A stretch of DNA of 64,000 nt from NCBI RefSeq assembly GCF_902459525.1, contig NZ_LR699166.1, positions 1,093,501 to 1,157,500 on the forward strand. The letters run 5' to 3'. Positions 61,602 to 64,000 of this stretch are shown here, piece after piece (the first letter of the stretch is position 1; every line of letters begins with the position of its first letter). Source of the DNA: Sideroxydans sp. CL21. GTDB taxonomy: Bacteria > Pseudomonadota > Gammaproteobacteria > Burkholderiales > Gallionellaceae. The notes under the pieces were generated by a model. The model ran no database searches and was not told the DNA's origin. It saw only the letters and a program-made list of their open reading frames with translations. The translations under genes were made by a program, and so were the position numbers.

Positions 61602-61624
61602 AGGGCGACTGGTCAAGTCGCCCT
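61602..61624 (-). terminator. Intercistronic hairpin between prpC and acnD
   Basis: AGGGCGACT (61602-61610), loop GGTCA, AGTCGCCCT (61616-61624). On the minus strand only TTTCC follows, so it is a weak terminator or processing site. Confidence 0.55.
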
Positions 61625-61635
61625 GTCTTTTATTG

Positions 61636-62784
61636 TTAACGCTTTGCCAGCGGTACCCAAGGCATGTTGTCCGGACCGATGTAGTTCGCGCTCGGGCGGA
61701 TGATCTTGCCGTCGGCACGTTGCTCGATCACGTGTGCGCCCCAGCCGGTGGTGCGCGAGATGACGAACAACGGCGTGAACATGTTGGTGGGCACACCCAT
61801 CATGGCGTACGACACGGCAGAGAACCAGTCCAGGTTGGGGAACATTTTCTTGGTTTCCCACATCACGCTTTCCAGGCGCGATGCGATGTCGAACAGGCGC
61901 ATGTCGCCTTTCTCTTCGGACAACTGTTTCGCTACGCGCTTGATCACTTCATTGCGCGGATCGGAAATGGTGTAGACCGGGTGACCGAAACCGATGACGA
62001 TCTCCTTGCGCTCGACACGTGCGCGGATGTCGGCCTCGGCCTCATCCGCGTTCTTGTAGCGGTTCTGGATGCGGAACGCTTCCTCGTTGGCGCCACCGTG
62101 CTTGGGGCCGCGCAATGCGCCGATCGCACCCGTGATGCAGGAGTAAAGATCGGAGTTGGTGCCCGCGATGACGCGCGCAGTGAAGGTGGAAGCGTTGAAC
62201 TCATGCTCCGCGTACAGGATCAGGGAGGTGTGCATGGCGCGAACCCAGGAATCCTTGGGTTTCTTGCCGTGCAACAGATGCAGGAAGTGGCCGCCGATGG
62301 AGTCATCGTCCGTTTCCACGTCGATACGCTTGCCGCTGTTGGCGAAGTGGAACCAGTACACCAGCATGGAGCCGAAGCTGGCCAGCATGCGGTCGAGCAG
62401 ATCACGTGCAACTTTCGGGTCATGCGCTTCCGGCTCCTGTTCAACGGTGCCGAAAACGGAGCAGCCGGTGCGCATCACGTCCATCGGGTGTGCGTTCACG
62501 GGGATCGCTTCCAGTGCCTGCTTCACTGCCGGCGGCAGGCCGCGCAGCGATTTGAGTTTTTTCTTGTAGGCCGCCAATTGTGCAGCGTTGGGTAGCGCTT
62601 CGTGGATCAGCAGATACGCTATCTCTTCGAATTCTGCAGTTTCCGCGAAATCCAGAATGTCATAGCCGCGATAGTGCAGATCGTTGCCGGTACGGCCAAC
62701 GGTACAAACCGCCGTGTTGCCGGCAACCGTGCCGGAAAGGGCAACGGATTTCTTGGGCTTGGGTAAAACGCTTGCTTCTGCCAT
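61636..62784 (-). CDS. prpC: 2-methylcitrate synthase PrpC
   Basis: 382 residues, citrate synthase family: [45 protein letters not shown] (catalytic His) and GPKHGGANE. The N-terminal style is that of PrpC. Condenses propionyl-CoA with oxaloacetate. 26 bp after prpB. Confidence 0.95.
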   Translation of the reverse strand: MAEASVLPKPKKSVALSGTVAGNTAVCTVGRTGNDLHYRGYDILDFAETAEFEEIAYLLIHEALPNAAQLAAYKKKLKSLRGLPPAVKQALEAIPVNAHPMDVMRTGCSVFGTVEQEPEAHDPKVARDLLDRMLASFGSMLVYWFHFANSGKRIDVETDDDSIGGHFLHLLHGKKPKDSWVRAMHTSLILYAEHEFNASTFTARVIAGTNSDLYSCITGAIGALRGPKHGGANEEAFRIQNRYKNADEAEADIRARVERKEIVIGFGHPVYTISDPRNEVIKRVAKQLSEEKGDMRLFDIASRLESVMWETKKMFPNLDWFSAVSYAMMGVPTNMFTPLFVISRTTGWGAHVIEQRADGKIIRPSANYIGPDNMPWVPLAKR

Positions 62785-62810
62785 GCTTTTCTCCTCGAAG
62801 TTAAAATGTA

Positions 62811-63704
62811 TTAATCGCTGCCTTTTTCGGCGAACAGGCGGTCGAGCTGCTGCTCGTATGCGTGATAGCCGAGATAATCGTAGAGCTCCATGCGCGGCTG
62901 CATTTCGCCCAGGACGTTCTGTTGCGTGCCATCCTTGAGGATGTGCTGATACACGTTCAGTGCCGCCTTGCTCATGGCGCGATAGGCCGAGAGCGGATAC
63001 AGCACCAGCTTGACGCCAACGCCCGAAAGTTCTTCTGTAGTAAACAGCGGCGTCGCGCCGAATTCGGTGATGTTCGCCAGCACCGGTACATGTACGGCCT
63101 TGGTGAATTCCGTGTATTGCTCCAGCTTGGTCATCGCTTCCGGGAAGATCATATCGGCGCCGGCTTCGGCGCAGGCTTGCGCGCGATCAATGGCAGACTG
63201 CATACCCTCGACGGCCAGCGCGTCGGTGCGCGCCATGATGACGAAGCTCTCATCGGTGCGTGCGTCCACGGCAGCCTTGATCCGGTCCACCATCTCGCTC
63301 AGCGGCACGATGGCCTTGTTGGGACGGTGGCCGCAACGCTTCTGCATTACCTGGTCTTCGATGTGGAAACCGGCAGCGCCGGCCTGCGCGATTTCGCGTG
63401 TTGCACGGGCGATGTTGAAGGCACCCCCCCAGCCGGTATCGATGTCCACCAGCAGCGGCAGATCGCTCGCGGCGGTGATACGGCGCGTGTCTTCGCACAC
63501 GTCATGCAGTGTGGTGATGCCCAGATCAGGAATGCCGAGCGAGGAAGCTGCAACACCGCCGCCGGAAAGGTACAGCGCCTTGTGTCCGGTCTTCTGCGCC
63601 AGGATGGCGCAATAGGCGGTAACGGCACCGACGACTTGCAGGGGATGGTTCTCTTCGACTGCGCGGCGCAACTTCTGCCCGGGTGTTAGGGTGACTTGCT
63701 TCAT
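62811..63704 (-). CDS. prpB: 2-methylisocitrate lyase PrpB
   Basis: 297 residues of the isocitrate lyase superfamily: [29 protein letters not shown] and KRCGH with catalytic C124. Cleaves methylisocitrate to pyruvate and succinate. GAGGAGTC precedes the ATG, which overlaps the stop of a 37-codon frame. Confidence 0.96.
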   Translation of the reverse strand: MKQVTLTPGQKLRRAVEENHPLQVVGAVTAYCAILAQKTGHKALYLSGGGVAASSLGIPDLGITTLHDVCEDTRRITAASDLPLLVDIDTGWGGAFNIARATREIAQAGAAGFHIEDQVMQKRCGHRPNKAIVPLSEMVDRIKAAVDARTDESFVIMARTDALAVEGMQSAIDRAQACAEAGADMIFPEAMTKLEQYTEFTKAVHVPVLANITEFGATPLFTTEELSGVGVKLVLYPLSAYRAMSKAALNVYQHILKDGTQQNVLGEMQPRMELYDYLGYHAYEQQLDRLFAEKGSD

Positions 63705-63814
63705 GCTGACTCCTCATTGTTGGGTAGTGGATTTTTGTGGCCTGTGTTTCGGAGTCCGGCAGTATTCGCGGACGTTCGCATCCCCGCTGTGCGGGGCCCC
63801 TGCTTACTGCTCAT
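63701..63814 (-). CDS. Possible 37-residue coupled peptide between the regulator and prpB
   Basis: ATG at 63814 preceded by GGAGGAGGC, overlapping the regulator stop codon. It ends in a TGA that overlaps the prpB ATG. The product begins [17 protein letters not shown] and is basic and unstructured, with no known family. It contains a GC hairpin (63782-63796). May be a leader peptide or simply a coupling path. Confidence 0.35.
   Translation of the reverse strand: MSSKQGPRTAGMRTSANTAGLRNTGHKNPLPNNEESA
63782..63796 (-). terminator. GC hairpin between the regulator and prpB
   Basis: CCCCGC, loop TGT, GCGGGG. It has no T-tract; it may limit read-through from the regulator gene. Confidence 0.35.
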
Positions 63815-64000
63815 GCTGCCTCCTCCTCTTTATCTATCATTTCACTGATGCTGCGCCATGCGCCCTGGATATGGCGACGCATTAGTAACTCGGCCAGTTC
63901 GCCATCGCGGTGTGCCAGTGCATCGACGATCTGGCGGTGCTGCAGCAGCGCGGGGCGTGTACGTTGGGCATTGCGGCTGGTGCGGTAACGGCACATGCGC
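63811..64000 (-). CDS. GntR/FadR-type regulator, C-terminal part, runs off the right edge
   Basis: The last 62 residues (ALLQHRQIVDALAHRDGELA to RSISEMIDKEE) match the FCD ligand-binding domain of FadR-type GntR regulators. Its place immediately before prpB suggests the propionate-pathway regulator of betaproteobacteria. The DNA-binding domain is outside the window. Confidence 0.7.
   Translation of the reverse strand, partial: RMCRYRTSRNAQRTRPALLQHRQIVDALAHRDGELAELLMRRHIQGAWRSISEMIDKEEEAA

Overview
The window looks like a chromosomal segment of a betaproteobacterium. The gene content and protein style resemble Nitrosomonadales/Gallionellaceae, but that placement is my judgement and I ran no search. 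Most of it is housekeeping and signalling DNA with tight ATGA-overlapping gene pairs, a methylcitrate (prp) cluster, many c-di-GMP and PAS proteins, and REP-like palindromic repeats. No tRNA, rRNA, CRISPR array, transposase or integrase was seen.

Layout. 0-5.6 kb: start of an outgoing mlaA, a CHASE2 adenylate cyclase / SH3 / M48 protease operon, a MarR regulator, a Pal-like lipoprotein and an unknown membrane-anchored protein. 5.6-10.6 kb: a ClC antiporter, a decayed pal fragment, a Nudix hydrolase with bamD, and divergent rluD-pgeF. 10.8-14.7 kb: a ketoacyl synthase III-like gene and an MHS-family transporter, disturbed by a 1,214-bp tandem duplication. 14.8-23.4 kb: a chemoreceptor with a PilZ tail, a ZIP transporter, a FixLJ-like two-component pair, a nitroreductase, rimO with a YkgJ protein, crcB and DUF190, and a histone-H1-like protein. 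23.4-30.3 kb: a spermidine-synthase-like gene, a DUF2937-like gene, nnrD, and a purL carrying three in-frame repeat insertions; purL is followed by a small HTH gene whose 3' end copies the purL 3' end.

30.3-37.7 kb: an orphan hybrid kinase, an aldehyde dehydrogenase, a membrane ankyrin protein, tpm, a rhodanese, and small envelope/stress proteins (lipoprotein, CsbD, DUF3079). 37.7-45.4 kb is the most unusual part. Five minus-strand transcription units (KTSC protein, PAS protein, rhodanese, a spanin-like pair and EmrAB) are each preceded by nearly the same 30-bp promoter: TTGACA, an 18-bp C-rich conserved spacer, and TACAGT or TAAAGT. Three of these promoters also share a longer transcribed leader. 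A persulfide-dioxygenase-like gene lies among them on the other strand.

45.4-55.6 kb: YceH, a DUF3014 protein, a PAS-GGDEF-EAL enzyme, an OB-fold secreted protein, an intact and a degenerate EAL protein facing each other, a predicted outer-membrane protein and a WbuC-type cupin. 55.6-64 kb: the methylcitrate cycle on the minus strand in the order gntR-type regulator (partial), a 37-codon coupled ORF, prpB, prpC, acnD, a 4-oxalocrotonate-tautomerase-like gene, prpF and prpE. Together these genes would activate propionate and convert it to pyruvate and succinate.
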